This document shows positions 34,230 through 42,708 of a stretch of 64,000 nt of DNA, piece after piece. Under the pieces are notes generated by a model. The model was not told the DNA's origin, made no database searches, and was given only the letters and a program-made list of their open reading frames with translations. The translations under genes were made by a program, and so were the position numbers. Position 1 is the first letter of the stretch. Every line of letters starts with the position of its first letter. Source of the DNA: Ruegeria atlantica (GTDB lineage: Bacteria; Pseudomonadota; Alphaproteobacteria; Rhodobacterales; Rhodobacteraceae); the NCBI RefSeq assembly GCF_013032455.1, contig NZ_WQCF01000007.1:62001-126000 (forward strand), read 5' to 3'.

Positions 34230-36857
34230 ATGCCTGTAGTTGTTGTAGAATCCCCTGCCAAGGCCAAGACAATCAATAAATACCTTGGCGCCGACTACAC
34301 GGTTCTGGCGTCATACGGCCATGTCCGCGATCTGCCCCCCAAGGACGGATCCGTCGACCCCGAGCATGAATTCGAAATGAAATGGGAGGTTGGCAACGAT
34401 AGCCGCAAGCATGTCAAAGCCATCGCCGACGCTCTGAAAGAAGACAACGCCCTGATCCTCGCTACTGACCCCGATCGCGAAGGCGAGGCGATCAGCTGGC
34501 ATCTGCAAGAGGCGCTGACCAAGCGCCGCTCGATCAAGAAGGACACGCCTGTCAGCCGCGTGACCTTCAACGCCATCACTAAGGACGCGGTGACCGAGGC
34601 GATGCAAAACCCGCGAGAGGTCGATATGCCGCTGGTCGAGGCGTATCTGGCTCGCCGCGCTCTGGATTATCTGGTGGGATTCAACCTGTCGCCCGTTCTG
34701 TGGCGCAAACTGCCGGGCGCAAAGTCAGCCGGGCGCGTGCAATCGGTCTGCCTGCGCCTGATCGTTGAACGCGAGATGGAGATCGAGGCCTTTAAACCGG
34801 TCGAATATTGGTCGGTCCGTGCGCTGTTCGAAACCCCGCGCGGTCAGACCTATGAGGCGCGTCTGGTCACTCTGGCAGGCAAAAAGCTGGACAAGCACGA
34901 TCTGTCCAATGTCACGCAAGCCGAACTGGCGGTACAGGCCATCACCAGCCGCGCGCTGAGTGTCACCTCGGTCGAGGCGAAGCCTGCTGCGCGCAACCCC
35001 AGCGCGCCGTTCATGACTTCGACCCTGCAGCAGGAAGCCAGCCGCAAGTTCGGCATGGGCGCGCGCCACGCGATGCAGGTGGCGCAGCGGCTATATGAGG
35101 CTGGGTACATTACCTATATGCGGACCGACGGCATTGATATGGCACCCGAGGCTGTGGCCGCTACGCGCGATGCAATCGCGGATCGCTATGGCGCTGAATA
35201 CGTGCCGGACAGCCCGCGTATCTATAAGAACAAGGCCAAGAACGCACAGGAAGCGCACGAATGTATCCGCCCCACGGACATGTCGCGCGATGCCAAGGCG
35301 CTGAAGGTGACGGACGAGGATCAGCGCAAGCTGTACGACCTGATCTGGAAACGCACTATCGCCTGCCAGATGGCCGCCGCGCGGCTGGAGCGGACGACGG
35401 TCGAGATTGGCAGCGATGATGGCCAGGTTGGTCTGCGCGCTACAGGTCAGGTGGTACTGTTTGATGGCTTCATGCGCGTTTATGAAGAAGGCCGTGATGA
35501 TGTGGCCGATGATGACGAAAAGCGCCTGCCTCAGATCATGCAGGGCGATCCGGCGCGTTTTGCCAAGACCTCGCTGCGTGAGCAATTTGTCAAAGCAACC
35601 GGCGAGTCGGACAAGGCCGCGGTCCTGTCCGACAACGAATCTGTTCTTGCCTTGCAGCACCACACCCAACCGCCCCCGCGTTATACCGAGGCCACTTTGG
35701 TCAAGCGGATGGAGGAATTGGGGATCGGTCGCCCGTCGACCTACGCATCTATCGTGACGACGATTCAAGACCGGGAATATGTGCGCAAGGACAAGAACCG
35801 GCTGATCCCCGAGGAAAAAGGTCGGATCGTCACCATCTTTCTGCTGAATTTCTTCCGCCAATATGTGGGCTATGAGTTCACCGCCAATCTGGAAGAAGAA
35901 CTGGATAACGTCAGCGCTGGTGACCGCGACTACAAAGACTTGCTGGGCAAGTTCTGGCGTGATTTCTCCGCGGCGATTGGCGAGACATCTGAACTGCGTA
36001 TTTCCGAGGTTTTGGACAAACTTGACGAGGCGTTGGCACCCCAGCTTTATCCTCCGCGCGAAGATGGTTCAGACCCACGTATTTGCCCCAAATGCGGAAC
36101 GGGTCAGCTGCATCTGAAAACCTCGCGCACCGGGGGGTTCGTGGGGTGCGGCAACTATCCTGAATGCACCTATACCCGCCCCATCGCGGGCGAAGGGGCT
36201 GAGGGCGACGAACGCCTGCTGGGCGAAGATGCGGGTGATGAGATCTGGCTGAAATCCGGTCGCTTTGGTCCTTATGTCCAGCGTGGAGAGCCCACGCCTG
36301 AGAACAAGAAGCCCCCCCGTGCCTCACTGCCCCGTGGCTGGAGCAAGGACGACATGGACCTGGACAAGGCCCTGACATTGCTGTCCCTGCCGCGTCAGAT
36401 CGGGGAGCATCCCGAAGGCGGCATGATCAGCACTAATTTCGGGCGGTTCGGGCCGTATATCATGCATCAGCTGCCCGAAGAGGCAAAGCCGGTTTATGCC
36501 AACCTCAAAGATCCGAATGACGTTTTCGAGATCGGCATGAACCGCGCGGTCGAAATGCTGGCGGAAAAACGCGCCAATCCGGGGCGGCGTGGTCGGGCCG
36601 CAGCCAAAGCGCTGAAGGAACTGGGCGAGCATCCCGATGGCGGTGCCATGCAGGTTCTGGACGGGCGTTATGGGCCCTATGTGAAATGGGAAAAAGTCAA
36701 CGCGACTATTCCCAAAGACATCAAACCCGAGGACGTGACGCAGGAAATGGCCATCGAACTGGTCAATGAACGCGCCGCCAAGAAGGGTACGAAGAAGAAG
36801 GCAGCGCCCAAGAAAAAAGCCGCTGCCAAGAAAACCACCAAGAAGGCGGCCACTTAG
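34230..36857 (+). CDS. topA: DNA topoisomerase I
   Basis: The 875-residue type IA enzyme relaxes negative supercoils. The N-terminal TOPRIM domain begins VVVESPAKAKTINKYLG, the metal-binding DPDREGEAISWH is near residue 82, and the nucleophile tyrosine is in YITYMRTDG near residue 294. A four-cysteine zinc ribbon (CPKCGTG, then CGNYPEC) follows at about 620. Three C-terminal repeats contain GRFGPYVQ, GRFGPYIM and GRYGPYVKW. The last 30 residues are a lysine/alanine tail, probably for non-specific DNA contact. Confidence 0.97.
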   Translation: MPVVVVESPAKAKTINKYLGADYTVLASYGHVRDLPPKDGSVDPEHEFEMKWEVGNDSRKHVKAIADALKEDNALILATDPDREGEAISWHLQEALTKRRSIKKDTPVSRVTFNAITKDAVTEAMQNPREVDMPLVEAYLARRALDYLVGFNLSPVLWRKLPGAKSAGRVQSVCLRLIVEREMEIEAFKPVEYWSVRALFETPRGQTYEARLVTLAGKKLDKHDLSNVTQAELAVQAITSRALSVTSVEAKPAARNPSAPFMTSTLQQEASRKFGMGARHAMQVAQRLYEAGYITYMRTDGIDMAPEAVAATRDAIADRYGAEYVPDSPRIYKNKAKNAQEAHECIRPTDMSRDAKALKVTDEDQRKLYDLIWKRTIACQMAAARLERTTVEIGSDDGQVGLRATGQVVLFDGFMRVYEEGRDDVADDDEKRLPQIMQGDPARFAKTSLREQFVKATGESDKAAVLSDNESVLALQHHTQPPPRYTEATLVKRMEELGIGRPSTYASIVTTIQDREYVRKDKNRLIPEEKGRIVTIFLLNFFRQYVGYEFTANLEEELDNVSAGDRDYKDLLGKFWRDFSAAIGETSELRISEVLDKLDEALAPQLYPPREDGSDPRICPKCGTGQLHLKTSRTGGFVGCGNYPECTYTRPIAGEGAEGDERLLGEDAGDEIWLKSGRFGPYVQRGEPTPENKKPPRASLPRGWSKDDMDLDKALTLLSLPRQIGEHPEGGMISTNFGRFGPYIMHQLPEEAKPVYANLKDPNDVFEIGMNRAVEMLAEKRANPGRRGRAAAKALKELGEHPDGGAMQVLDGRYGPYVKWEKVNATIPKDIKPEDVTQEMAIELVNERAAKKGTKKKAAPKKKAAAKKTTKKAAT

Positions 36858-36948
36858 GTAGAAATACCAACACCTCCTTGGATTCGTTGACTTCCCCGTG
36901 ACGCGGCGGCACAACCTGCCCATCACCATGTCATTGGGGGAGTTTTCC

Positions 36949-37653
36949 ATGAAGAAAATCTATGCCAATGCCACCGAAGCGCTTGATGGGGTGCTGACGG
37001 ATGGCATGCTTATTGCCGCGGGCGGTTTCGGCCTGTGCGGCATTCCTGAACTGCTGTTGGATGCGATCAAGGAGTCGGGTGCTCAGGATTTAACCTTTGC
37101 TTCGAACAACGCAGGCGTTGATGATTTCGGAATCGGCATCCTGTTGCAAACCAAGCAGGTCAAAAAGATGATCAGCTCATACGTTGGTGAAAACGCAGAG
37201 TTTATGCGTCAATACCTGAGCGGTGAGCTTGAGCTGGAATTCAACCCGCAGGGCACTCTGGCCGAGCGTATGCGCGCCGGTGGCGCTGGCATCCCCGGCT
37301 TTTACACCAAAACCGGTGTTGGCACCGTGATCGCTGAGGGCAAAGAGCACAAAGAGTTCAAAGGCGAGACCTATATCATGGAAGAAGGCATTTTTGCCGA
37401 CCTCGCCATCGTGAAAGCGTGGAAAGCCGACGACACCGGCAACCTGATCTTCCGCAAGACCGCCCGCAACTTCAACGTGCCTGCAGCGACCTGCGGTAAG
37501 ATTTGTGTGGCCGAGGTTGAAGAGATCGTCCCGCGCGGCTCGCTGGACCCGGACGCAATCCATCTGCCGGGAATCTACGTGAATCGCATCATTCAGGGCG
37601 ATCACGAAAAGCGCATCGAACAGCGCACCACCCGCAAGAAGGAGGACGCATAA
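36949..37653 (+). CDS. scoA: 3-oxoacid CoA-transferase, subunit A
   Basis: A 234-residue alpha subunit of succinyl-CoA:3-oxoacid CoA-transferase. The CoA-binding GGFGLCGIPE is at about residues 25-34, and GAGIPGFYTKTGVGT in the middle is typical. The ATG at 36949 (MKKIYANATE) has a GGGGGAG site; an in-frame ATG at 36898 is rejected. Its stop overlaps the start of subunit B (TAATG). The pair activates acetoacetate or similar 3-oxoacids, perhaps in ketone-body or polyhydroxybutyrate use. Confidence 0.94.
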   Translation: MKKIYANATEALDGVLTDGMLIAAGGFGLCGIPELLLDAIKESGAQDLTFASNNAGVDDFGIGILLQTKQVKKMISSYVGENAEFMRQYLSGELELEFNPQGTLAERMRAGGAGIPGFYTKTGVGTVIAEGKEHKEFKGETYIMEEGIFADLAIVKAWKADDTGNLIFRKTARNFNVPAATCGKICVAEVEEIVPRGSLDPDAIHLPGIYVNRIIQGDHEKRIEQRTTRKKEDA

Positions 37654-38279
37654 TGCCCTGGGACCGCAATCAGATGGCCGCGCGCGCGGCGGAAGAGCTG
37701 GAAGACGGCATGTATGTGAACCTCGGCATCGGTATTCCGACGCTGGTGGCGAACTATGTGGGCGACAAAGACATCACCTTGCAATCCGAAAACGGCATGC
37801 TGGGCATGGGCCCCTTTCCTTTTGAGGGTGAAGAAGACCCCGACTTGATCAACGCTGGCAAGCAAACGATCACCGAACTGTCCCGCACCTCGTATTTCGA
37901 CAGCGCGACTTCGTTTGCCATGATCCGTGGCGGCAAGATTGCCGCAGCGATTCTGGGCGCGATGGAAGTGGACGAGAAGGGCGATCTGGCCAACTGGATG
38001 ATTCCCGGCAAGTTGGTCAAAGGCATGGGCGGCGCCATGGATCTGGTTGCAGGCGTGGGCCGCGTGATCGTGGTGATGGATCACACCAACAAACACGGCG
38101 ACAGCAAAGTGCTGACGGAATGCACTCTGCCTCTGACCGGCAAGGGTGTTGTTGATCGCATCATCACCAACCTTGGGGTGCTGGACGTGGTCGAAGGCGG
38201 TCTGAAGATCGTAGAACTGGCCGACGGCGTCAGCGAGGACGAGATGCGGGTTGCGACTCAGGCCAAGATCGTCGACTGA
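37653..38279 (+). CDS. scoB: 3-oxoacid CoA-transferase, subunit B
   Basis: A 208-residue beta subunit. The catalytic glutamate that carries the acyl-CoA intermediate is Glu46 in SENGMLGMGP. It begins MPWDRNQMAARAAEEL, as usual in alphaproteobacteria, and overlaps the end of subunit A by one base, so the two chains are made together. A strong two-way terminator follows 19 bases downstream. Confidence 0.95.
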   Translation: MPWDRNQMAARAAEELEDGMYVNLGIGIPTLVANYVGDKDITLQSENGMLGMGPFPFEGEEDPDLINAGKQTITELSRTSYFDSATSFAMIRGGKIAAAILGAMEVDEKGDLANWMIPGKLVKGMGGAMDLVAGVGRVIVVMDHTNKHGDSKVLTECTLPLTGKGVVDRIITNLGVLDVVEGGLKIVELADGVSEDEMRVATQAKIVD

Positions 38280-38297
38280 TCTGAAGCTGAGAAATAG

Positions 38298-38327
38298 AAA
38301 AGGTCCGCCAGATCTGGCGGGCCTTTT
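38298..38327. terminator. Two-way intrinsic terminator between scoB and the transglycosylase
   Basis: A nine-base-pair stem (GGTCCGCCA with TGGCGGGCC, one G-T pair) with a GATC loop, with AAAA before and TTTTT after. It serves scoB on the plus strand and the convergent lytic transglycosylase, whose stop codon directly adjoins it, on the minus strand. Confidence 0.88.
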
Positions 38328-39194
38328 TCAATTCAGGGTCTGGAACACACACCCGTCCGAAATCAACTCGGGCGGCGTTGAGCACAAGGCTTTGGCAATC
38401 TGAAAGGCCGCGAGAACTTTGGGCACATAGTCCCGCGTTTCAGCATATGGTGGCACGCCTTCGTGTTTACGCACCGCCCCCTCGCCCGCGTTATACCCGG
38501 CTAATACCAAAATCGGGTCATTACCGAACTCTTCCATCAGCCAGTTCAGATATTTCACCCCGCCAGAGATATTCTGAGAGGGTTGGAAACTGTCCTTAAC
38601 GCCAAAACGACGGGCTGTGGCGGGCATCAATTGCATCAACCCTTGCGCTCCGGCCGAACTGACCGCATCCGCGCGACCAGCGGATTCAACCGAAATCACC
38701 GCCAGTACCAGCGCGGGTGAAACATTTGTACCCACCGTCGATCGAAGAATTTCGATCCCCTGCTTTTGCGCAATGTTCTGGAGCGTCTGCAATCGCGGCG
38801 ATGCTACATTGGTCGCGGCCAATGCGTTCAAAGCAGAGCGCAATCGACCTGCGCCACCATCGGCCAGCGCTGGCGACACCTTGTCCCAAAAGTCCTTGTA
38901 AGATCCAACCGGTTTTTTCTGTGGCCCCGAACCGGGAACCCCCGGAGGTGTGACCTTGGTGCGTGCAACGATTTCGGGGATGACGATTTCAGCTCCGGTA
39001 CTGGGTGCAAAAGGTGCCGCCGCGTGTTCTTCGGGTGAAATCTGGACTGTAACTTTCGGTCTCGATCCCGGCTTGGGGGGTTTCACTCTTTTATATACAC
39101 CCCTGGGCTCAACCTCATTCGCGACGGCAGGCAATGCCCCTGACATCGACAACGCGACCATAGCTGCGCAGGTCATCGCGACCCGGAATTTCAT
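38328..39194 (-). CDS. Lytic transglycosylase (SLT family)
   Basis: A 288-residue exported enzyme. The ATG at 39194 has a GAGG site and starts a signal peptide (cleavage near AVAN, about residue 26). A proline- and lysine-rich linker (about 30-100) precedes the goose-lysozyme-like SLT domain, with the catalytic glutamate in VISVESAGR, then AQGLMQLMPATA and LAGYNAGEGAV. It cuts peptidoglycan without hydrolysis. It is divergent from the Tad pilus locus and might open the wall for pilus passage, but that link rests only on adjacency. Confidence 0.9.
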   Translation of the reverse strand: MKFRVAMTCAAMVALSMSGALPAVANEVEPRGVYKRVKPPKPGSRPKVTVQISPEEHAAAPFAPSTGAEIVIPEIVARTKVTPPGVPGSGPQKKPVGSYKDFWDKVSPALADGGAGRLRSALNALAATNVASPRLQTLQNIAQKQGIEILRSTVGTNVSPALVLAVISVESAGRADAVSSAGAQGLMQLMPATARRFGVKDSFQPSQNISGGVKYLNWLMEEFGNDPILVLAGYNAGEGAVRKHEGVPPYAETRDYVPKVLAAFQIAKALCSTPPELISDGCVFQTLN

Positions 39195-39546
39195 TTTGCC
39201 TGCCTCATGCTTTTTCTTTTGTACGATTTGAAACGTAAAAACTCTCACAAAGCCAGAAAAACACGACTAATTGGGGCAATTTCGCCTCATTTGGCGCAAT
39301 ATTACACCGACAATAGTAGGAGATTTCATCCCTCAAATATTTTTATCTTTATGTTTTCAATACCTTAGATGAATTCTTAGTAAAAAGTTAAGCGAAAACG
39401 GAAAAAAACTGTGTTTGGCCCAAATCCTGCCACGCCTGACGGGCAATCATAGTGCCATACCGAGACGGTCGGGAGCGAACTGAGAGAGAAAGCTCTGTAG
39501 CACGCCGAGGTTTAATTAACATTTGATCCTTTAGGAGGGACGTAAC
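39195..39546. other. Gene-free AT-rich region, promoter of the Tad locus
   Basis: This 352-base stretch between the transglycosylase and the first pilin has no credible gene. It is clearly more AT-rich than its surroundings and carries an imperfect inverted stretch around 39277-39300 (GGCAATTTCGCC and TTTGGCGCAATATT), a CtrA-like half-match at 39377-39391, a TTTAATTAA stretch at 39511-39519, and a GGAGGGA ribosome site before flp. It must hold the pilin promoter and a long 5' leader. Confidence 0.6.
39377..39391. promoter_or_regulatory. CtrA-like site upstream of the first Flp pilin
   Basis: TTAG-N7-TTAA differs by one base from the CtrA consensus TTAA-N7-TTAA. CtrA controls the pilin gene pilA in Caulobacter and motility genes in Rhodobacteraceae, so a site 156 bases before flp is sensible. 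In such an AT-rich region a chance match is possible. Confidence 0.3.
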
Positions 39547-39756
39547 ATGATCAAGTTCATCAAGAACTTCCGCAAAGACGAAGACGGCGCCGTAACAGTT
39601 GACTGGGTTGTTCTGACCGCAGCTATCGTTGGCCTGGCCGCAGTTGCATACACATCGATCGGCACCGGCACCTCGGCCGTGTCCACCGAAGTTGGCGCTG
39701 CTCTGACTGGCGTTTCGACCGCCACTCAAGACCCGGACGTAAACTTCAGCGAATAA
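39547..39756 (+). CDS. flp: Flp-type pilin, major subunit candidate
   Basis: A 69-residue prepilin. A short basic leader (MIKFIKNFRKDEDG) ends in glycine, and the hydrophobic helix follows (about residues 20-42). The processing site reads G/AVTVDW, in place of the G/XXXXEY of classical Flp pilins: Asp at +5 and Trp at +6. The tail is short and polar. It has the strongest ribosome site of the locus (GGAGGGA) and its own terminator right behind, which fits an abundant structural subunit. CpaA (49673) should process it. Confidence 0.9.
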   Translation: MIKFIKNFRKDEDGAVTVDWVVLTAAIVGLAAVAYTSIGTGTSAVSTEVGAALTGVSTATQDPDVNFSE

Positions 39757-39782
39757 TTACTTCATTCCAGAATTTCCTTGGT

Positions 39783-39820
39783 GGGGCCATGCTTCTTTCG
39801 GCTTGGCCCCTCCTTTTTTT
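39783..39820 (+). terminator. Intrinsic terminator after the first pilin
   Basis: The stem GGGGCCA with TGGCCCC (39783-39789 and 39804-39810) is followed by TCCTTTTTTT. It stands 27 bases after the flp stop and before the second pilin, so most transcripts should end here. Confidence 0.8.
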
Positions 39821-39845
39821 CCAATACTCTAACTTTGGCACTCCC

Positions 39846-40070
39846 ATGTTGAAAAGAATCGCAAAATTCTCAGAACAGGAAGATGGGGCTGTAACAGTTG
39901 ATTGGGTCGTCCTGACCGCGGCGATTGTAGGTATGGGTGTTTTTATCGGCCTTTACATCGCGCAACCAGTCAGAGACGTGGATGCCAGTAATGGCCGGGC
40001 ACTGACCAGCGTCGCAACCCAAACAAGCGTTCAAGAAATCACAGTTAATTTCAGCGCCCCTGATTCCTGA
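39846..40070 (+). CDS. Second Flp-type pilin-like protein
   Basis: A 74-residue prepilin starting at 39846 (MLKRIAKFSEQEDG). It shares an 18-residue block with the first pilin (DGAVTVDWVVLTAAIVG), including the same unusual processing site, but differs in the helix end (MGVFIGLYIAQPV) and tail. It probably arose by duplication and may be a minor pilin. A terminator lies between the two genes, so it should be made in smaller amount. A longer frame from 39789 would start within the terminator loop and is rejected. Confidence 0.85.
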   Translation: MLKRIAKFSEQEDGAVTVDWVVLTAAIVGMGVFIGLYIAQPVRDVDASNGRALTSVATQTSVQEITVNFSAPDS

Positions 40071-40218
40071 GGCGCTAGATGAATACTTGTCCGAAAAGCA
40101 CGGACGTGAATAAAATCAAACATTGTCCCCTTTTTCGACACAGTTTACGTTTAGCTAAAAACGATCTTCGTCGCAGCGACGTGACGAACTAACGAAAAAA
40201 TTAAACGAGGGGACGCGA

Positions 40219-41094
40219 ATGCGTGCAGTATTTGGACTTGTCCTGATAGTTGGGGTGGCTTTGGCCGGTGGCGCCGTCTACTTGGCGCGCGACTACATCT
40301 CACAGCACCAGGATCAACTCGCCCGAGAACGCCAGGCAACACAGGATGCGCTGGCTAATGTTCAATCAGTTCCGACTGTTGAAGTCATTGTTTCCAACCG
40401 GGCTCTAAAATACGGAGAGCCCCTGACCGCTGAGGACGTTCGGATTGTGAACTGGCCACAGGATGCAATTCCCGATGGCACGTTTGTAGGGATGGCAGAT
40501 CTGTTCCCCGAAAACGTCATCGGAGATCGATTCGTCCTGAGAGCTATGGAAAAGGACGAAGCGATATTGGCGGTAAAGGTTACAAATCCTGGGGAACCGG
40601 CGGGCCTGATTTCACGTATCGAAAAAGGTAAACGCGCATTTGCATTCAGGGTTGATGTCGCCTCCGGTGTTTCCGGCTTTCTGCGGCCCGGCGACCATGT
40701 GGACGTCTACTGGACAGGATCGGTCAGCGGTAATTACGAAGGTGGCGGCGGTGAAATCACGCGCCTTATTCAAACCAGTGTCGAACTTATCGCTGTTGAC
40801 CAGACGGCAGGATCTGACCTTACAGGTGCAACAATTGCGCGCACCGTAACCGTCGCAGCGACGCCCGAGCAAATCGCCGCTTTGGCGCAGGCTCAAAACA
40901 CAGGGCGCATGTCGCTTGCCCTGGTTGGTGTGCAGGACGATACCGTGGCCAGCGCGATAGAAGTAAACCAGCAAAAACTGCTTGGCCTCAAAGAAGCGGC
41001 GCCCGCACCAGAAGTCGTTCAGAAGAAAGTCTGCACGGTCAATACGCGGCGCGGAGGGGAAATCGTTAAGACCGAGATTCCCTGCACAAACTGA
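40219..41094 (+). CDS. cpaB: Flp pilus assembly protein CpaB (RcpC)
   Basis: A 291-residue protein with an N-terminal membrane anchor (residues 4-24), a coiled region (SQHQDQLARERQATQD) and the SAF-type domain from about residue 50 (VSNRALKYGEPLTAEDVRI). The RcpC domain follows (VDVASGVSGFLRPGDHVDVYW). CpaB acts in the periplasm with the secretin CpaC. GAGGGG precedes the ATG. A terminator hairpin follows, so cpaC is probably expressed separately. Confidence 0.93.
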   Translation: MRAVFGLVLIVGVALAGGAVYLARDYISQHQDQLARERQATQDALANVQSVPTVEVIVSNRALKYGEPLTAEDVRIVNWPQDAIPDGTFVGMADLFPENVIGDRFVLRAMEKDEAILAVKVTNPGEPAGLISRIEKGKRAFAFRVDVASGVSGFLRPGDHVDVYWTGSVSGNYEGGGGEITRLIQTSVELIAVDQTAGSDLTGATIARTVTVAATPEQIAALAQAQNTGRMSLALVGVQDDTVASAIEVNQQKLLGLKEAAPAPEVVQKKVCTVNTRRGGEIVKTEIPCTN

Positions 41095-41115
41095 CGCCAA
41101 ATCAGCGTCTTACCC

Positions 41116-41150
41116 AAACAAGCCGTGCCCAGTGCGCGGCTTGTTTCATT
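41116..41150 (+). terminator. Intrinsic terminator after cpaB
   Basis: A ten-base-pair stem (AAACAAGCCG with CGGCTTGTTT), 11-base loop, then CATTTT. It lies 21 bases after the cpaB stop and separates it from cpaC. Confidence 0.78.
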
Positions 41151-41285
41151 TTGCATGTTGCGCAATCCCCACATAAGGAAACTTCCGGAAACCATTGATT
41201 ATTGCAATAAATTCGTAATTCGCGCAGGGTTATTTGGCATAAAGCATTGAAGCTAAAACGAGGCGTGATCGGAGAGGCAGGTCAC

Positions 41286-42692
41286 ATGACAATACGTTCT
41301 TGGATCAGCGCAACCCTGCTTGGGTTGGCGCTTGTAGTTAGTCCGCTCGGCCAAACGGCCTGGGCGGAAACTTTGCGCGTGGTGAAGAATGGCACAGCGG
41401 AAACGCTGGACGTTCCCATGAACCGCGCGATTGTAGTTGAAAGCGAAGAGCCATTTGCAGAACTCAGTATCGCAAACGCGGGCATCGCTGACATTTCGTC
41501 ACTTTCGGACCGCACGATTTATGTGCTGGGTAAAGCACCAGGTACGACCACGCTGACGTTGTTTGACGGCGCTGGCAACTTGCTGGCCAACGTTCGCGTT
41601 CGCGTATCGCCGGATGTTTCCGAATTTAAAGAGCGTTTGCGGCAGATTCTGCCGACAGAGCCGATTGAAGTACGTACCGCCAATGACGGCATCGTGCTTT
41701 CGGGTACTGTCTCAAGCAGCGCGAGGCTAGCCCGGGCTCTGGAACTGGCCGAACGTTACGCGCCCGAGCGGGTTTCGAACCTGATGTCGGTTGGCGGTGT
41801 ACAGCAAGTGATGCTGAAAGTCCGCTTTGCCGAAATGAACCGGTCGGTTGCCAAAAGCCTGACCGCTTCGCTGGGCTTTGGAGGCAGTGACGTTACCGGC
41901 GGCTTCAACACGCTGAACACTGCTGGCGCGCTTGCTAACGCTTTGAATAATAACATTCCTTTGCAGCAAACAAATACAGGTGCAATCCTGTTTGGGTTTG
42001 GTGCTGGCTCCACTCAGGTTCGTCTGCTGTTGGAGGCACTGGAAGCCAAAGGTCTTGCACGCAGCCTTGCAGAACCCAACCTGTCCGCTCTATCTGGCCA
42101 AGAAGCGGAATTCCTTGCAGGTGGCCAAGTTCCAATCCCGGTTCCTGCGGATGATGGTAACATCGCCATTGAATACCGGAATTTCGGTGTGCAGGTTCTG
42201 TTTACACCGCGTGTGGTGGACGGAGACCTTATCAATCTTGAGCTGGGTACATCCGTCTCTGCCATTGACCCTAACTCTAACTTCTCAATCGCGGGTAACA
42301 ACGTGCCGACCTTTATCGCTCGGCAGACCAAAACGACAGTTGAACTGCGCGATGGAGAGAGCTTTGCAATCGCGGGCCTGATTCAGGACGACTTTGCTGA
42401 TCTGAACAGCCAAATCCCTTGGATTGGGGATGTGCCGGTCCTGGGCGCATTGTTCCGCAGCGCGGAATACCAGCGCCAGCAAAGCGAACTGGTTATCATC
42501 GTCACTGCGCATCTCGTATCGCCGTCTCGCGGTGAGGCGCTTGCGTTGCCGACCGACCGGGTCAAACCGCCCAGCGAATTTGACCTGTTCGTAAACGGAA
42601 GAACTGCACGCACTGTGCGCGCGGGTTCCGGCGGAGCATCCGAAGTGGCCAAACAGGACTTTGGTAGCTCATACGGCTACGTTCTGGATTGA
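41286..42692 (+). CDS. cpaC: Type II/IV secretin, Tad outer-membrane channel
   Basis: A 468-residue secretin. It begins at the ATG at 41286 with a signal peptide (cleavage near TAWA, about residue 29). The N-terminal pilus-assembly domain (about 30-105) is followed by a BON-like part and the secretin domain (from about 240), with VPIPVPADDGNIAIEYRNFG and ELVIIVTAHLV at the end. It forms the outer-membrane ring for the Flp pilus. The OmpA-type lipoprotein follows 16 bases downstream, so the two are co-transcribed. Confidence 0.95.
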   Translation: MTIRSWISATLLGLALVVSPLGQTAWAETLRVVKNGTAETLDVPMNRAIVVESEEPFAELSIANAGIADISSLSDRTIYVLGKAPGTTTLTLFDGAGNLLANVRVRVSPDVSEFKERLRQILPTEPIEVRTANDGIVLSGTVSSSARLARALELAERYAPERVSNLMSVGGVQQVMLKVRFAEMNRSVAKSLTASLGFGGSDVTGGFNTLNTAGALANALNNNIPLQQTNTGAILFGFGAGSTQVRLLLEALEAKGLARSLAEPNLSALSGQEAEFLAGGQVPIPVPADDGNIAIEYRNFGVQVLFTPRVVDGDLINLELGTSVSAIDPNSNFSIAGNNVPTFIARQTKTTVELRDGESFAIAGLIQDDFADLNSQIPWIGDVPVLGALFRSAEYQRQQSELVIIVTAHLVSPSRGEALALPTDRVKPPSEFDLFVNGRTARTVRAGSGGASEVAKQDFGSSYGYVLD

Positions 42693-42708
42693 TAGGAGGA
42701 TTGGACCA

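Noticed and set aside
36780-36857. Low-complexity AAG-rich tract
   Set aside because: It encodes the lysine/alanine tail of topoisomerase I, which is a common feature of the family.
39415-39430. Possible sigma-54 promoter (GG-N10-GC) before the first pilin
   Set aside because: The spacing fits, but the flanking bases (TTGGCCC and CTGC) are poor matches to TTGGCAC and TTGC, and no activator site is seen.
40089-40105. Hairpin after the second pilin (GTCCG with CGGAC)
   Set aside because: The five-base-pair stem is short and no T-run follows, so it is not called a terminator.
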